A stretch of 64,000 nucleotides of DNA from Marmoricola sp. (GCA_025964795.1 JAOPYC010000133.1:1-64000); one strand, 5' to 3'. Shown: positions 17,592 to 29,121, numbered from the stretch's first letter. Program-made: numbers and translations. The notes: a model not told the origin generated them from the letters alone.

Positions 17592-18508
17592 CAGAGCAGC
17601 TCCTCGGTGCCGGCCCGGCGTACGTAGAAGAGCACCATCGCCAGGATCAGCAGCATCAGCATCATCGAGAGGGCGCCCGCTGCCGGGTAGTCGTTGGCGT
17701 CGGTGAACAGGCTCTGGATGACGTTGCCGATCATCCGCTGCTTCGGGCTCCCGAGGAGCTCCGCGTTGATGTAGTCACCGACGGCCGGAATGAACGTCAG
17801 CAGGGTGCCGGAGACGACGCCCGGCAAGGAGAGCGGCCAGGTGACCTTGAAGAAGCCGACGATCGGCCGCGAGTAGAGGTCGCTGGCCGCCTCGATCAGC
17901 CGGTGGTCGATCTTGTCGATGCTGGCGAACAGCGGCAGCACCATGAACGGCAGGAAGTTGTAGACCAGGCCGGCGATCACCGCGACCGGGGTGGCCAGCA
18001 GGCGGCCGTCGCTGCCGAGCAGGTGCACGAACTGCAGCGCGTTCACGATGAAGCCGTCGTCGCGCAGCAGCAGCTTCCACGACAGCGTGCGCACCAGGAA
18101 GCTGGTGAAGAACGGCGCGATCACCAGGACCAGCATCAGGTTCTTCCAGCGGCCCGACTTGAAGGCGATCGCGTAGGCCAGGACGTAGCCCAGCGCCAGG
18201 CAGATCAGGGTGGCCAGGCCGCCGTACCAGAGGGACCGGACGAGCGGGCGCCAGTAGTCGTCGAGCGTGTGCCAGTAGTTGCTGAACTGCCACGCCATGT
18301 CGTAGCCCTGCAGCACCGACCCGGTGCGGTCGTAGAGGCTGGTGGCGACCAGGGAGTAGAACGGGATGACGAAGAAGACGGCGAGCCACAGCATGCCGGG
18401 CAGCAGCAGCCAGTAGCCCGTCAGCTTGCGCTTGCGGGCCGGCGGACGATCCGGCTGCTCGGGCGGCGTGGCCGGTGCGATCGGGGCCGCCGCGGTCGAG
18501 GCCGTCAC
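17591..18508 (-). CDS. potB: polyamine ABC transporter permease PotB-like
   Basis: 305 residues. A proline-rich cytoplasmic lead of about 28 residues precedes six membrane helices; FFTSFLVRTLSWKLLL and EAASDLYSRPIVGFFKVTWP (EAA loop) are PotB hallmarks. GTG 18508 overlaps the potA stop (GTGA). Pairs with PotC in the membrane. Confidence 0.92.
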   Translation of the reverse strand: MTASTAAAPIAPATPPEQPDRPPARKRKLTGYWLLLPGMLWLAVFFVIPFYSLVATSLYDRTGSVLQGYDMAWQFSNYWHTLDDYWRPLVRSLWYGGLATLICLALGYVLAYAIAFKSGRWKNLMLVLVIAPFFTSFLVRTLSWKLLLRDDGFIVNALQFVHLLGSDGRLLATPVAVIAGLVYNFLPFMVLPLFASIDKIDHRLIEAASDLYSRPIVGFFKVTWPLSLPGVVSGTLLTFIPAVGDYINAELLGSPKQRMIGNVIQSLFTDANDYPAAGALSMMLMLLILAMVLFYVRRAGTEELL

Positions 18509-19683
18509 GACGGAGCGTCCACCTTGTCGACCCCGGCCGAGGCGTCCTGGTGATGGTCGAGCAGGAAGGCGTACTCCGGGTGCCAGGAGATGTCGACCTG
18601 CTCGCCCTGGCGGAACAGCCGGCGCCGACCGGTGTTCTGCTCGAAGACCTGGATCTCCTGGCCCCACGGCATCCGGACGAGGTACTGCGTGCTGACGCCG
18701 ATGAAGCTCACGTCGCTGACCACTCCCCCGGGGATGCTGTTGCCAGGGGCGTCGATGCTCGCGCCGACCTCGGCGATCAACACCTTCTCGGGGCGGATCC
18801 CGACCCACGCCTTCTCGCCGACGGTCGGCTGGACGTGGGTGCGCTGGGTCGGGATGGAGGCGAGCGTCCCCTGCATGTCGACCACCACGAAGTCGCCCTC
18901 GGGACCGCGGATCTCCACCTCGATCAGGTTGGACTGGCCGAGGAAGTTCGCCACGAAGGTCGTCTCGGGGTTGTCGTAGAGCTCGGCCGGCGCGCCCATC
19001 TGCTCGATCACGCCCTGGTTCATCACCGCGATGGTGTCGGCCATCGTCATGGCCTCCTCCTGGTCGTGCGTGACGTGCACGAAGGTGAGCCCGACCTCGG
19101 TCTGGATGCGCTTGATCTCGATCTGCATGGAGCGGCGCAGCTTCAGGTCGAGCGCGCCCAGCGGCTCGTCGAGCAGCAGCACCTCGGGGCTGTTGATCAG
19201 CGCGCGGGCCAGCGCGACCCGCTGCTGCTGGCCACCGGAGAGCTGGGGCGGGCGCTTGCGGGTCTGGGACTCCAGCTCGACCAGCTGGAGCATCTCCCGG
19301 ACTGATCGGTCCACCTCCTTGGACTTGCGGCGGCGCAGGCCGAAGGCGACGTTCTCGTAGATGTCGAGGTGCGGGAACAGCGCGTAGTTCTGGAACACGG
19401 TGTTCACCGGGCGGCGGTAGGGCTTGTCCCAGGTGATGTCCTTGCCGCTGAGCTCGATCGACCCAGACGTCGGCGTCTCCAGGCCGGCGACCATCCGCAG
19501 CGTCGTGGTCTTCCCGCAGCCGGAGGGGCCGAGGAGGGCGAAGAAGGAGCCGCTCGGGACGTCGAGGTCGAGCGACTTCACCGCGGTGAAGCTGGCGAAC
19601 TCCTTGGTCAGGCTGCGGATCCGCAGGCCCTCGTAGGCCCCGACGTCGCCGGACTTCTCCGGGGCCTCAGCCACCTGTGACAT
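18505..19683 (-). CDS. potA: polyamine ABC transporter ATP-binding protein PotA-like
   Basis: 392 residues. Walker [11 protein letters not shown], signature LSGGQQQR, Walker [14 protein letters not shown]-loop VTHDQEEAM, then a C-terminal TOBE domain from about residue 290 ([12 protein letters not shown]). This is the CUT/spermidine type of ATPase. Its start overlaps the end of potD by 17 bases. Powers uptake of putrescine/spermidine-type cargo. Confidence 0.93.
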   Translation of the reverse strand: MSQVAEAPEKSGDVGAYEGLRIRSLTKEFASFTAVKSLDLDVPSGSFFALLGPSGCGKTTTLRMVAGLETPTSGSIELSGKDITWDKPYRRPVNTVFQNYALFPHLDIYENVAFGLRRRKSKEVDRSVREMLQLVELESQTRKRPPQLSGGQQQRVALARALINSPEVLLLDEPLGALDLKLRRSMQIEIKRIQTEVGLTFVHVTHDQEEAMTMADTIAVMNQGVIEQMGAPAELYDNPETTFVANFLGQSNLIEVEIRGPEGDFVVVDMQGTLASIPTQRTHVQPTVGEKAWVGIRPEKVLIAEVGASIDAPGNSIPGGVVSDVSFIGVSTQYLVRMPWGQEIQVFEQNTGRRRLFRQGEQVDISWHPEYAFLLDHHQDASAGVDKVDAPS

Positions 19684-20887
19684 CCGACCACTCTCCTTCG
19701 TACTTCTGGCTCTGCTTGTCGTCGAGGACCATGAAGTCGAACGTGTCCTTCAGGTCATCTTCGCTGGGGAAGATCAGCTTGTTGTCCACGAGGGTGTCGT
19801 CGACCTTGGCCATCGCCTCCTGCGCACCCTGGACCGGACAGATGTAGTTGACGTACGCCGCGAGCTTGGCCGCCACCTCGGGCTCGTAGTAGTAGTCGAT
19901 CCACTTCTCGGCGTTCATCTGGTGCGTGGCCTCGTTGGGGACGAGCATGTTGTCGCTCCACAGCGACAGCCCCTCCTCGGGGATGACGAACTTGATGTCG
20001 GGGTTGTCGAACTGGGCCGCGAGCACGTCGCCGGACCACGCCTCGCAGGCGACGATGTTGCCGGCGGTGAGGTCCTGGATGTACTCGTTGCCGGTGAAGG
20101 CCCGGACCTGACCGGCCTTCACGGTGGCCCGCAGGCTGTCGATGGCGTTGTCCCACTCGTTGTCGGTGAACTTGTCGGGGTCGGCGCCCTCGAGCTTGAG
20201 CATGAACGCCATCGTGTCGCGCATCTCGCTGAGCAGCGTGATCCGGCCCTTGAGGTCCGAGCGCGTGAGCAGCTCCTTGAAGCTGCCGACCGGCTTGGTC
20301 AGCTTCGCGTTGTAGGCGATGCCGGTGAGCCCGCTCTGCCACGGCGCGGAGTACTCGCGCTTCTTGTCCCACTGACGGCCCTGCAGCGAGGCGATCAGGT
20401 TCTTGTGCAGGTTGGGGACCTTGGCGGCGTCGAGCGGCTGGACCCAGCCGAGGCCGATCATCCGGGCGGCCATCCAGTCGGTGAGCACCATCAGGTCGCG
20501 GCCGACCGGCTGGCAGTCGCTGAGCTGGTTGCGCACCTTGGCGAAGAACTCGGCGTTGTCGCTGACGTCGTCGGTGTAGGCGACGTCGATGCCCGTCTGC
20601 GCCTCGAAGTCCTGGAGGGTGTTCTTGTTCTTCTTCGTCGCCGGGTCGATGTAGGCGGGCCAGTTGGAGATGACCAGCTTCTTGGCCTTCGCCGAGACGT
20701 CGGCCGCCGCGCACTTCAACGGGTCCTGGACCGCGGACGGCGTGCCGAAGAGGGGAAGGACGGCCGCGCTGCCGATGCCGAACGCGGCGAAGCCGGCGCC
20801 CTTCAGGACTGTCCGCCGCGAGGGCCCCGGCCCGAGTCCACTCGCTCGTCGACCGCCGCCGTGCGGTGCTCTGCCTGTGTCGGCCAC
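19667..20887 (-). CDS. potD: polyamine-binding periplasmic-type protein with Tat signal (PotD-like)
   Basis: 406 residues. Twin-arginine signal PSRRTVLKGAGFAAFGIG, unusual since most PotD proteins use Sec or lipoprotein signals. Mature domain begins near LVISNWPAYIDP, with TGIDVAYTDD and NEYIQDLTAGNIVACEAWSGD, as in spermidine/putrescine-binding proteins. GTG 20887 is chosen because GGGAGGAG lies five bases upstream; an earlier in-frame ATG has no ribosome site. First gene of potD-A-B-C-oxidase. Confidence 0.9.
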   Translation of the reverse strand: MADTGRAPHGGGRRASGLGPGPSRRTVLKGAGFAAFGIGSAAVLPLFGTPSAVQDPLKCAAADVSAKAKKLVISNWPAYIDPATKKNKNTLQDFEAQTGIDVAYTDDVSDNAEFFAKVRNQLSDCQPVGRDLMVLTDWMAARMIGLGWVQPLDAAKVPNLHKNLIASLQGRQWDKKREYSAPWQSGLTGIAYNAKLTKPVGSFKELLTRSDLKGRITLLSEMRDTMAFMLKLEGADPDKFTDNEWDNAIDSLRATVKAGQVRAFTGNEYIQDLTAGNIVACEAWSGDVLAAQFDNPDIKFVIPEEGLSLWSDNMLVPNEATHQMNAEKWIDYYYEPEVAAKLAAYVNYICPVQGAQEAMAKVDDTLVDNKLIFPSEDDLKDTFDFMVLDDKQSQKYEGEWSDVTGG

Positions 20888-20943
20888 CCGGACTCCTCCC
20901 GTGTCCGGCACACCTAAGCACGGTGACCACTTCGTCGACAAGG

Positions 20944-20975
20944 GATTCCGTTGCCGCGACACACGATTGCCACGG
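20944..20975. promoter_or_regulatory. putative Lrp/AsnC control region between potD and lrp
   Basis: Contains TTGCCGCGAC (20951) and TTGCCACGG (20967), 16 bases apart, flanked by arms TTCCGT and ACGGAA. TTGCGGAACG (20996) and TTGCCACACGAC (21035) follow in the same 175-base divergent gap. These resemble the element at 13572. Confidence 0.4.
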
Positions 20976-21062
20976 AAACGTCACACAAGAAGCCATTGCG
21001 GAACGATTTACCGCCGTGAAGCGGCTCTGCGCGCTTGCCACACGACACTCCGAAGCACCACG

Positions 21063-21554
21063 ATGACCGGCATGGCCGACAAGAGCAACGCCAACGGGAA
21101 GGGCACCCCCGTCCTCGATGAGGTCTCGAAGTCGATCATCGAGCAGCTGCAGCAGGACGGGCGCCGGTCCTACGCCTCGATCGGCAAGGCGGTGGGGCTC
21201 TCCGAGGCCGCGGTCCGCCAGCGGGTTCAGCGGCTCACCGAGGCCGGGGTGATGCAGATCGTCGCGGTCACCGACCCCCTCCAGCTTGGCTTCGGCCGCC
21301 AGGCGATGGTCGGCGTGCACGTCGACGGGGCGATCCAGCCGGTGGCCGACGCGCTCTCGGCGATGGAGGAGGTCATCTACGTGGTGATGACCGCAGGCAC
21401 CTACGACGTGCTGTGCGAGGTGGTGAGCACCGGCGACGAGGAGCTGCTCGAGCTGGTCTCGGGCCGCATCCGCGCCGTGCCCGGCGTACGCAGCACCGAG
21501 ACGTTCATGTACCTCAAGCTGGCCAAGCAGACCTACTCGTGGGGCGTCCGCTGA
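21063..21554 (+). CDS. Lrp/AsnC family transcriptional regulator 1
   Basis: 163 residues. Winged HTH at about 20-65 (LQQDGRRSYASIGKAVGLSE, then AAVRQRVQRL) and an AsnC ligand domain with EEVIYVVMTAGTYDVLCEV. Divergent from potD and followed by an overlapping flavoprotein gene, so probably a local sensor of amine or amino-acid levels. ATG 21063 or 21072 (MADKSNA) could be the start; neither has a strong ribosome site. Close paralogue of the regulator at 23013. Confidence 0.9.
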   Translation: MTGMADKSNANGKGTPVLDEVSKSIIEQLQQDGRRSYASIGKAVGLSEAAVRQRVQRLTEAGVMQIVAVTDPLQLGFGRQAMVGVHVDGAIQPVADALSAMEEVIYVVMTAGTYDVLCEVVSTGDEELLELVSGRIRAVPGVRSTETFMYLKLAKQTYSWGVR

Positions 21555-22942
21555 GCGACTACCGCACCCTCTCCCTGTGGCACGAGACCGCGGGTGACGA
21601 CTGGCTGCCCCGACCTGCCCTGCCCGGCCCCGCGTCGTACGACGTGGTGGTGGTCGGCGCGGGACTGACCGGGCTGTGGTCGGCGTACTACCTGAACCGG
21701 GCCGACCCGAGCCTGCGGATCGCGGTGCTCGAGCAGGAGGTGGCCGGCTTCGGCGCCTCGGGCCGCAACGGTGGCTGGTGCAGCGCGCTCTTCCCCACCT
21801 CGTGGGACCTGCTGTCGAAGCGGTCGACGCCCGACGGTGCCCTGCGCCAGCACCGCGCCATGCAGGAGACCGTGCGCGAGGTCGGCCGGGTCGCCGACCT
21901 GGAGGGCATCGACGCCGACTACGAGCGTGGCGGCACCGTGACGCTGGCCAGCACCCCCGTGCAGCTCGAGCGGATCCGCGACGGCGTGGCCACCGCGCAC
22001 GCGCGCGGCTTCACCGAGGACGACGAGCGACTGCTCGAGCCCGACGAGGCCCGGGCCATGCTCGGTGCCGCCCAGGTGCTCGGCGGCTCCTTCACGCCGC
22101 ACACCGCGGCCGTCCACCCGGCGCGCCTGGTGCGCGGCCTGGCGCGCGTGGTCGAGGCGGCGGGCGTGCAGGTCTTCGAGCAGACGCGCGTGCTCGGCAT
22201 CGAGCCCGGCCACGTCGGGACCGCCGTGGGCACGGTGCGCGCCGACGTCGTGCTGCGCGCGACCGAGGGCTACACGCCACGGCTGGCCGGGCTGAAGCGC
22301 GCCGTGGCGCCGGTCTACTCGCTGATGGTGGCCACCGAGCCGATCGACGACGCCACCTGGGACTCGATCGGCCTGCACGACCGGCCGACGTTCTCCGACG
22401 GGCGGCACCTGATCATCTACGGGCAGCGGACGGCCGACGGACGGCTCGCGTTCGGGGGCCGCGGCGCGCCGTACCACTTCGGCTCGCGCATCCGGTCGTC
22501 GTACGACGTGGAGCCGCGGGTCTTCGAGGACCTGCGCTCGGTGCTCCGCACGATGCTGCCGCAGCTCGGCACGGAGCGCGACGGCGTGCGGTTCACCCAC
22601 CAGTGGGGCGGCTGCCTGGGCATCGCCCGGGACTGGGCCGCCTCCGTCGGCCTCGACCGGCAGACCGGGCTCGGCTGGGCGGGCGGTTACGTCGGTGACG
22701 GTGTCTCCACCACCAACCTCGCCGGCCGGACCCTGGCCGACCTGGTGACGGGGGCTGACAGTGACCTGGTCACGCTCCCGTGGGTCAACCACCACAGTCG
22801 CGGCTGGGAGCCGGAGCCGCTGCGCTGGCTGGGCATCAACACCGGCTTGCGCGCGATGACGCTGGCTGACGGCGAGGAGGCGCGCACCGGCCGCGAGAGC
22901 CGGATCGCCCACCTGATGGCGCCGCTGACAGGCGGACACTGA
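21539..22942 (+). CDS. FAD-dependent amine oxidase (DAO/PuuB-like) 2
   Basis: 467 residues. VVVVGAGLTGLWSAYYL dinucleotide fold, GFGASGRNGGWCS signature, and C-terminal GYVGDGVSTTNLAGRTLADL. Paralogous to the oxidase at 15373 but diverged. It starts with GTG 21539, 16 bases inside the lrp gene, so both are translated from one message. Likely oxidises an amine or amino acid sensed by that regulator; substrate not evident. Confidence 0.83.
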   Translation: MGRPLSDYRTLSLWHETAGDDWLPRPALPGPASYDVVVVGAGLTGLWSAYYLNRADPSLRIAVLEQEVAGFGASGRNGGWCSALFPTSWDLLSKRSTPDGALRQHRAMQETVREVGRVADLEGIDADYERGGTVTLASTPVQLERIRDGVATAHARGFTEDDERLLEPDEARAMLGAAQVLGGSFTPHTAAVHPARLVRGLARVVEAAGVQVFEQTRVLGIEPGHVGTAVGTVRADVVLRATEGYTPRLAGLKRAVAPVYSLMVATEPIDDATWDSIGLHDRPTFSDGRHLIIYGQRTADGRLAFGGRGAPYHFGSRIRSSYDVEPRVFEDLRSVLRTMLPQLGTERDGVRFTHQWGGCLGIARDWAASVGLDRQTGLGWAGGYVGDGVSTTNLAGRTLADLVTGADSDLVTLPWVNHHSRGWEPEPLRWLGINTGLRAMTLADGEEARTGRESRIAHLMAPLTGGH

Positions 22943-22981
22943 CGATCCTCCGCGCGGGAGCGGCGCCGCACAGTATGGTTG

Positions 22982-22997
22982 CGAGCCGATCGGCTCG
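22982..22997. promoter_or_regulatory. 16-bp perfect palindrome upstream of lrp 2
   Basis: CGAGCCGATCGGCTCG is fully self-complementary and ends just where the GGAGGG ribosome site of the gene at 23013 starts. A TATGGT -10-like box (22974-22979) lies directly upstream, so a bound protein would block initiation; autoregulation is likely. Confidence 0.5.
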
Positions 22998-23012
22998 GAG
23001 GGTGCCAGCACA

Positions 23013-23530
23013 GTGATCAAGGGCGAGCTCGGCGGAGACGCCGACAAACGGCAGCACCGGTCGTCGGCGACCCCGGAGATGATCATCGACCGGGTCTCCA
23101 AGGCGATCATCGAGCAGCTCCAGCAGGACGGCCGCCGGTCCTACGCCGAGATCGGCGCCTCGGTCGGCCTCTCCGAGGCGGCGGTCAACCACCGGGTCAC
23201 CCAGCTGATCGACGCGGGCGTGATGCAGATCGTGGCGGTCACCGACCCCCTCCAGCTGGGCTTCGCCCGGCAGGCCATGGTCGGCGTGGTCGTCGAGGGC
23301 GAGCTGAAGCCCGTCGCGGAGGCGCTCGCCGCCATCGAGGAGGTGGACTACGTGGTGATCACCGCAGGTGGCTTCGACATCCTCGCGGAGGTCGTCGGCC
23401 GCAGCGACGCACACCTGCTCGAGCTGGTGACCTCACGCATCCGGCCGATCCCGGGCGTGGTCTCGATCCACACCTTCCTCTACCTCGAGCTGGAGAAGCA
23501 GACCTACAGCTGGGGCGTGCACGACACCCG

Positions 23531-23534
<4 letters not shown>
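23013..23534 (+). CDS. Lrp/AsnC family transcriptional regulator 2
   Basis: 173 residues. HTH region LQQDGRRSYAEIGASVGLSE and effector domain EEVDYVVITAGGFDILAEV are nearly the same as in regulator 1, including an identical linker VMQIVAVTDPLQLGF. GTG 23013 has GGAGGG nine bases upstream. Its TAG stop shares the palindrome CTAG with the TAG stop of the convergent ligase gene. Probably arose by duplication with the adjacent oxidase. Confidence 0.9.
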
Positions 23535-25177
<1,643 letters not shown>

Positions 25178-25240
25178 CGTTGTCCTCCGGAGACTCATGG
25201 CGAGTGGCGTGCCCCGAGCCTCCCGCACGACGCAAGCCAA

Positions 25241-25262
25241 GACCAGACCCTACGGTCTGGTC
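25241..25262. promoter_or_regulatory. inverted repeat GACCAGACC-N4-GGTCTGGTC
   Basis: Perfect 9-base arms (25241-25249, 25254-25262) separated by CTAC, between the divergent acyl-CoA ligase and SDR genes. The inner AGACC-N4-GGTCT resembles TetR-family operators; no tetR gene is adjacent. Confidence 0.5.
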
Positions 25263-25372
25263 ATCCAACCTCGCATCGAACCGGTGGCGTCCGCGACCTC
25301 GGCGTTCTCAAGCCGGCCGCGCCGCCGCGCGGATTCGGGGTACTGACCCGTATCCCAGCTCACGGAGGCTCC

Positions 25373-26434
25373 ATGCGCATCGTCATCACCGGCGCCAGCG
25401 GCAACGTCGGCACCGCCCTGGTCCGCCGTCTGTCCACGGCCACCGGGCACGAGCTCGTCGGGGTGGTCCGTCGACCGCCCGCCTCCGGGTTCGCGGAGAT
25501 GGGGTGGGTCACGGCGGACCTGACCCAGGACAGCTCGCTGGAGGCCCTGCGTGCCGCCTGCACCGGTGCCGACGCCGTGGTGCACCTCGCCTGGGGCTTC
25601 CAGCCCTCGCACGACCTCGCCCACCTGGGCGAGCTCGGCATCGGCGGCACCCGTCGGGTCCTGGAGGCTGTCAGGGACACCGGCGTATCCCACCTGGTGC
25701 ACCTGTCCTCCGTCGGTGCCTACTCCCCCAAGCGGGACGATCGGCCGGTCGACGAGAGCTGGCCGACCGATGGGGTCCCGACCTCGCCGTACAGCCAGCA
25801 CAAGGCGGCGGCGGAGCGACACCTGGACACGTTCGAGCGGGACGTCCCTGGCACGCTGGTCACCCGGCTGCGCCCGGGCATCATCGGCCAGCGCAGCGCA
25901 GGCAGCGCCCTGCTGAGGTACGGCCTGCCGGGCCTGGTCCCGGCGACGGTGCTGGACCTGCTCCCCGTGCTGCCCCTGGACCGCAGCCTGTCCATCCCGG
26001 TGGTGCACGCTGACGACGTCGCGGATGCGATCGAGCGGGTGCTGCACGCGCGCGTCCGTGGTGCGTTCAACCTGGCTGCGGCACCCCCGGTGACCCGGGC
26101 CGTGGTCGCCGAGGTGCTGGGAGCGCGACCGGTGCACGTGCCGGCGCGCGCCCTGCGGGCCACGGTGTCCGCAGCCTGGCACGCGCGCCTGCTGCAGCTG
26201 GATCCCGGATGGATCGACCTGGCCTTCGCCGTCCCGCTGCTGGACACCTCCCGTGCCGTGCGCGAGCTGGGCTGGACGCCGTCGACCGACGCGGTCAGCA
26301 CCCTGCGCGAGACCGTGGCCGGGATGAGCGCCGCGTCCTCCGACGCCACCCCTGTCCTGCGCCCGCGAACGGTGCTGGGGGCCGTCCGCGACGCCGTGCT
26401 GCGCAAGCCGGTCAGCAACCGTGCACGCCCCTGA
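25373..26434 (+). CDS. NAD-dependent epimerase/dehydratase (extended SDR)
   Basis: 353 residues. Rossmann motif [14 protein letters not shown] at the start, then [13 protein letters not shown] and active-site-like YSQHKAA (Y-x3-K). GGAGG lies a few bases before ATG 25373. Only 46 bases separate it from the type III PKS gene, so it likely acts in the same lipid or polyketide pathway, perhaps reducing or modifying a precursor. Substrate unknown. Confidence 0.85.
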   Translation: MRIVITGASGNVGTALVRRLSTATGHELVGVVRRPPASGFAEMGWVTADLTQDSSLEALRAACTGADAVVHLAWGFQPSHDLAHLGELGIGGTRRVLEAVRDTGVSHLVHLSSVGAYSPKRDDRPVDESWPTDGVPTSPYSQHKAAAERHLDTFERDVPGTLVTRLRPGIIGQRSAGSALLRYGLPGLVPATVLDLLPVLPLDRSLSIPVVHADDVADAIERVLHARVRGAFNLAAAPPVTRAVVAEVLGARPVHVPARALRATVSAAWHARLLQLDPGWIDLAFAVPLLDTSRAVRELGWTPSTDAVSTLRETVAGMSAASSDATPVLRPRTVLGAVRDAVLRKPVSNRARP

Positions 26435-26480
26435 CCAGGGACGTGCTGGACTGGGACCACCCACTGAGGAGAAGCCGACC

Positions 26481-27569
26481 ATGCGCATCCTGAGCGTCCG
26501 GGGTGTACTCCCCGACCACCGCTACGAACAGTCCGAGATCACCGCGGCCTTCTGCGACACGATGCTCGAGGCCCACGCCGACCGCGATCTGGTCGAGAAG
26601 CTGCACCGCAACGCCGGGGTCGAGTCGCGTCACTTCGCCCTCCCGCTCGAGCGGTATGCCGAGCTGGCTGACTTCGGGGAGTCCAACGACGCGTTCATCG
26701 AGGCCGGCGTCGAGCTCGGGGCGACCGCCGTCGCCGAGGCGCTCAAGGCCGCGGGGCTGACCCCCGAGGACGTCGACCTGATCGTGAGCGCCACGGTGAC
26801 CGGTCTCGCCGTACCGTCCCTGGATGCGCGCGTCGCCACGGTCATCGGCCTGCGACCCGACGTCGTCAGGGTGCCGCTGGTGGGGCTCGGGTGCGTCGCC
26901 GGCGCGGCCGGTGTGGCCCGCCTCCACGACTACCTGGTCGGTCATCCCGACAAGGTGGCGGTGCTGATGTCGGTCGAGCTGTGCTCCCTCACCCTGCAAC
27001 GCGACGACTCGTCCGTCGCGAACCTGGTGGCCAGCGGGCTGTTCGGCGACGGGGCCGCGGCGGTCGTGGCGGCCGGGTCGGCCCGCGCGGGCAGGCACAC
27101 GCCCGACCCACGTCGGTCGCAACCCGACGTGCTGGCCAGCCGCAGTCGCCTCTACCCCGACTCGCAGCGGACGATGGGCTGGGACGTCGGCGCGTCCGGG
27201 CTCAAGATCGTGCTCGACAACAAGGTCCCGGAGCTGGTGCGGACCTACGTCGGGGACGACGTCTCGGCCTTCCTCGAGGACCACGGTCTCAGGCCGGGCG
27301 ACATCGAGTGGTACGTCGCGCACCCCGGTGGACCCAAGGTGCTCGAGGCGCTGGAGACGGCGCTGGGTGTGGAGCGGGAGGCGCTGCAGGTCACCTGGGA
27401 CTCGTTGGCCCGCATCGGCAACCTGTCCTCGGCCTCGGTGCTCAACGTGCTGGCGGACACGCTCGCCACCCGTCCACCACGGCCCGGCTCCTACGGGCTG
27501 ATGCTGGCCATGGGACCTGGCTTCTGCTCCGAGCTGGTGCTGCTGCGGGCTCCGGAGACGCCGGCGTGA
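26481..27569 (+). CDS. type III polyketide synthase (alkylresorcinol/pyrone type)
   Basis: 362 residues, chalcone-synthase fold. The catalytic triad is visible: Cys138 in [14 protein letters not shown], His281 in YVAHPGGPK, Asn314 in [10 protein letters not shown]. Bacterial members elongate fatty acyl-CoA with malonyl-CoA. GAGGAG precedes ATG 26481. Followed by overlapping genes for an ICMT-like methyltransferase and a flavoprotein, the same trio as srsABC of Streptomyces griseus, which makes methylated and hydroxylated phenolic lipids. Confidence 0.92.
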   Translation: MRILSVRGVLPDHRYEQSEITAAFCDTMLEAHADRDLVEKLHRNAGVESRHFALPLERYAELADFGESNDAFIEAGVELGATAVAEALKAAGLTPEDVDLIVSATVTGLAVPSLDARVATVIGLRPDVVRVPLVGLGCVAGAAGVARLHDYLVGHPDKVAVLMSVELCSLTLQRDDSSVANLVASGLFGDGAAAVVAAGSARAGRHTPDPRRSQPDVLASRSRLYPDSQRTMGWDVGASGLKIVLDNKVPELVRTYVGDDVSAFLEDHGLRPGDIEWYVAHPGGPKVLEALETALGVEREALQVTWDSLARIGNLSSASVLNVLADTLATRPPRPGSYGLMLAMGPGFCSELVLLRAPETPA

Positions 27570-28102
27570 CCGAGGTCCTGTTCACCGTCCTCATCGTCCT
27601 GGTGGCGGTGGAGCGGCTGGCCGAGCTGGTCGTCTCGAAGCGCAACGCCGCCTGGAGCCTCGCCCAGGGAGGCGTCGAGACCGGGCAGCGGCACTACGTG
27701 GTGATGGTCGTGCTGCACGGCGGCCTGCTCGTCGGCGCGCTGGTGGAGGTGTGGGTCCGGCGTCCGGACCCGCACCCGGCGCTGGCGTGGTCGATGCTGG
27801 TGATGGTGCTCGCCTCGCAGGCCCTGCGGTGGTGGTGCATCGCGACGCTGGGACGGCGGTGGAACACGCGGGTCATCGTGGTCCCGGGACTCGCCCTGGT
27901 GACCGGCGGTCCCTACCGGTTCCTGCCGCACCCCAACTACGTCGCCGTGGTGCTCGAGGGGTTCGCGCTGCCGCTCGTGGGTGGAGCCTGGGTCACGGCG
28001 CTCGTGTTCACCGTGTGCAACGCCGTGCTGCTCACGGTGCGCATCCGCGTCGAGAACCTCGCGCTGCGCACGCTCGGAGAGCGCGCCGGGGCGGTGCCGT
28101 GA
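27566..28102 (+). CDS. isoprenylcysteine carboxyl methyltransferase-family protein (SrsB-like)
   Basis: 178 residues with about four hydrophobic helices and the ICMT/PEMT signature [18 protein letters not shown], whose R-H-P-x-Y residues bind S-adenosylmethionine. GTG 27566 overlaps the PKS stop (GTGA). In the srs cluster the equivalent enzyme O-methylates the alkylresorcinol. Membrane-bound, as expected for a lipid substrate. Confidence 0.87.
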   Translation: MTEVLFTVLIVLVAVERLAELVVSKRNAAWSLAQGGVETGQRHYVVMVVLHGGLLVGALVEVWVRRPDPHPALAWSMLVMVLASQALRWWCIATLGRRWNTRVIVVPGLALVTGGPYRFLPHPNYVAVVLEGFALPLVGGAWVTALVFTVCNAVLLTVRIRVENLALRTLGERAGAVP

Positions 28103-29121
28103 TCGACGTCCTGGTCTCCGGTGGGGGTCCCGCCGGCCTGGCGACCGCGCTGTACGCCGTGCGCGCGGGGTTGTCCGTCACCGTGCGCGAGCCACGCACC
28201 GGCGAGATCGACAAGGCCTGTGGCGAGGGGCTGATGCCGGGAGCGCTCGCGGCGCTGCTCGACCTCGGCATCGACCCGCCCGGACAGGAGCTGACCGGTA
28301 TCCGCTACGTGGCTGGCGAGCGGTCCGTCGAGGCTGGGTTCACGGGCGGACCGGGGCGCGGGGTCCGGCGTACGACTTTGCACGGCGCGCTGCGTCGCGC
28401 CGCCCTGGACGCGGGGGTCACCCTGGAGCGGGCCACGGTCACGGACGTCGTGCAGCACGGTGGCCACGTCGTGGTCGACGGGACGCCCGCGCGCCACCTC
28501 GTCGCAGCGGACGGGCTGCACTCCCCGTTGCGGCGCTCGCTGGGCCTGGACGCCGGCCCGGCCTCGTTGCGGCGCTACGGGCTGCGCCGTCACTACTCCC
28601 GGGCACCGTGGACCAGCCACGTCGAGGTCCACTGGGCGGCGGCGACCGAGGCCTACGTGACCCCGGTGGCACCCGACCTGGTCGGGGTGGCGCTGCTGAC
28701 CTCGACGCGAGGCTCCTTCGACGACCAGCTGTCCCAGTTCCCGGGCCTCCGTGCACGGATCGCGGGGACCGAGGCCGGGGAGGCTGTGGGAGCCGGACCG
28801 CTGCGGCAACGGGCCAGGGCCCACGTCGCGGGTCGGGTGCTCCTGGTCGGGGACGCCGCGGGATACGTCGACGCACTCACCGGAGAGGGCATCGCGCTCG
28901 CCGTGGCGCAGGCGCGCGTCGCCGTCCGCGCGATCGCCGCCGAGGACGTGGCCCGCTACGAGCACGACTGGCGCACGGTCACGCGCCACTACCGGCTGCT
29001 GACCGCGTCGCTCCTCGGCGCCACCCAGGTGCGCCCGCTGCGGCGCGCGCTGGTGCCCGCGGCGCAGCGGCTGCCCGGACTCTTCAGCGGCGCCGTCAAC
29101 GCTCTCGCGCGCTCGGCCTGA
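28099..29121 (+). CDS. FAD-dependent monooxygenase/reductase (SrsC-like)
   Basis: 340 residues. N-terminal VSGGGPAGLATALYAVRAG, the geranylgeranyl-reductase/halogenase-like CGEGLMPGAL, and GDAAGYVDALTGEGIALA near residue 252. GTG 28099 overlaps the methyltransferase stop (GTGA). In srsABC the third gene encodes a flavoprotein hydroxylase, but this sequence also looks like geranylgeranyl-reductase-family proteins, so reduction is possible. Confidence 0.82.
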   Translation: MIDVLVSGGGPAGLATALYAVRAGLSVTVREPRTGEIDKACGEGLMPGALAALLDLGIDPPGQELTGIRYVAGERSVEAGFTGGPGRGVRRTTLHGALRRAALDAGVTLERATVTDVVQHGGHVVVDGTPARHLVAADGLHSPLRRSLGLDAGPASLRRYGLRRHYSRAPWTSHVEVHWAAATEAYVTPVAPDLVGVALLTSTRGSFDDQLSQFPGLRARIAGTEAGEAVGAGPLRQRARAHVAGRVLLVGDAAGYVDALTGEGIALAVAQARVAVRAIAAEDVARYEHDWRTVTRHYRLLTASLLGATQVRPLRRALVPAAQRLPGLFSGAVNALARSA

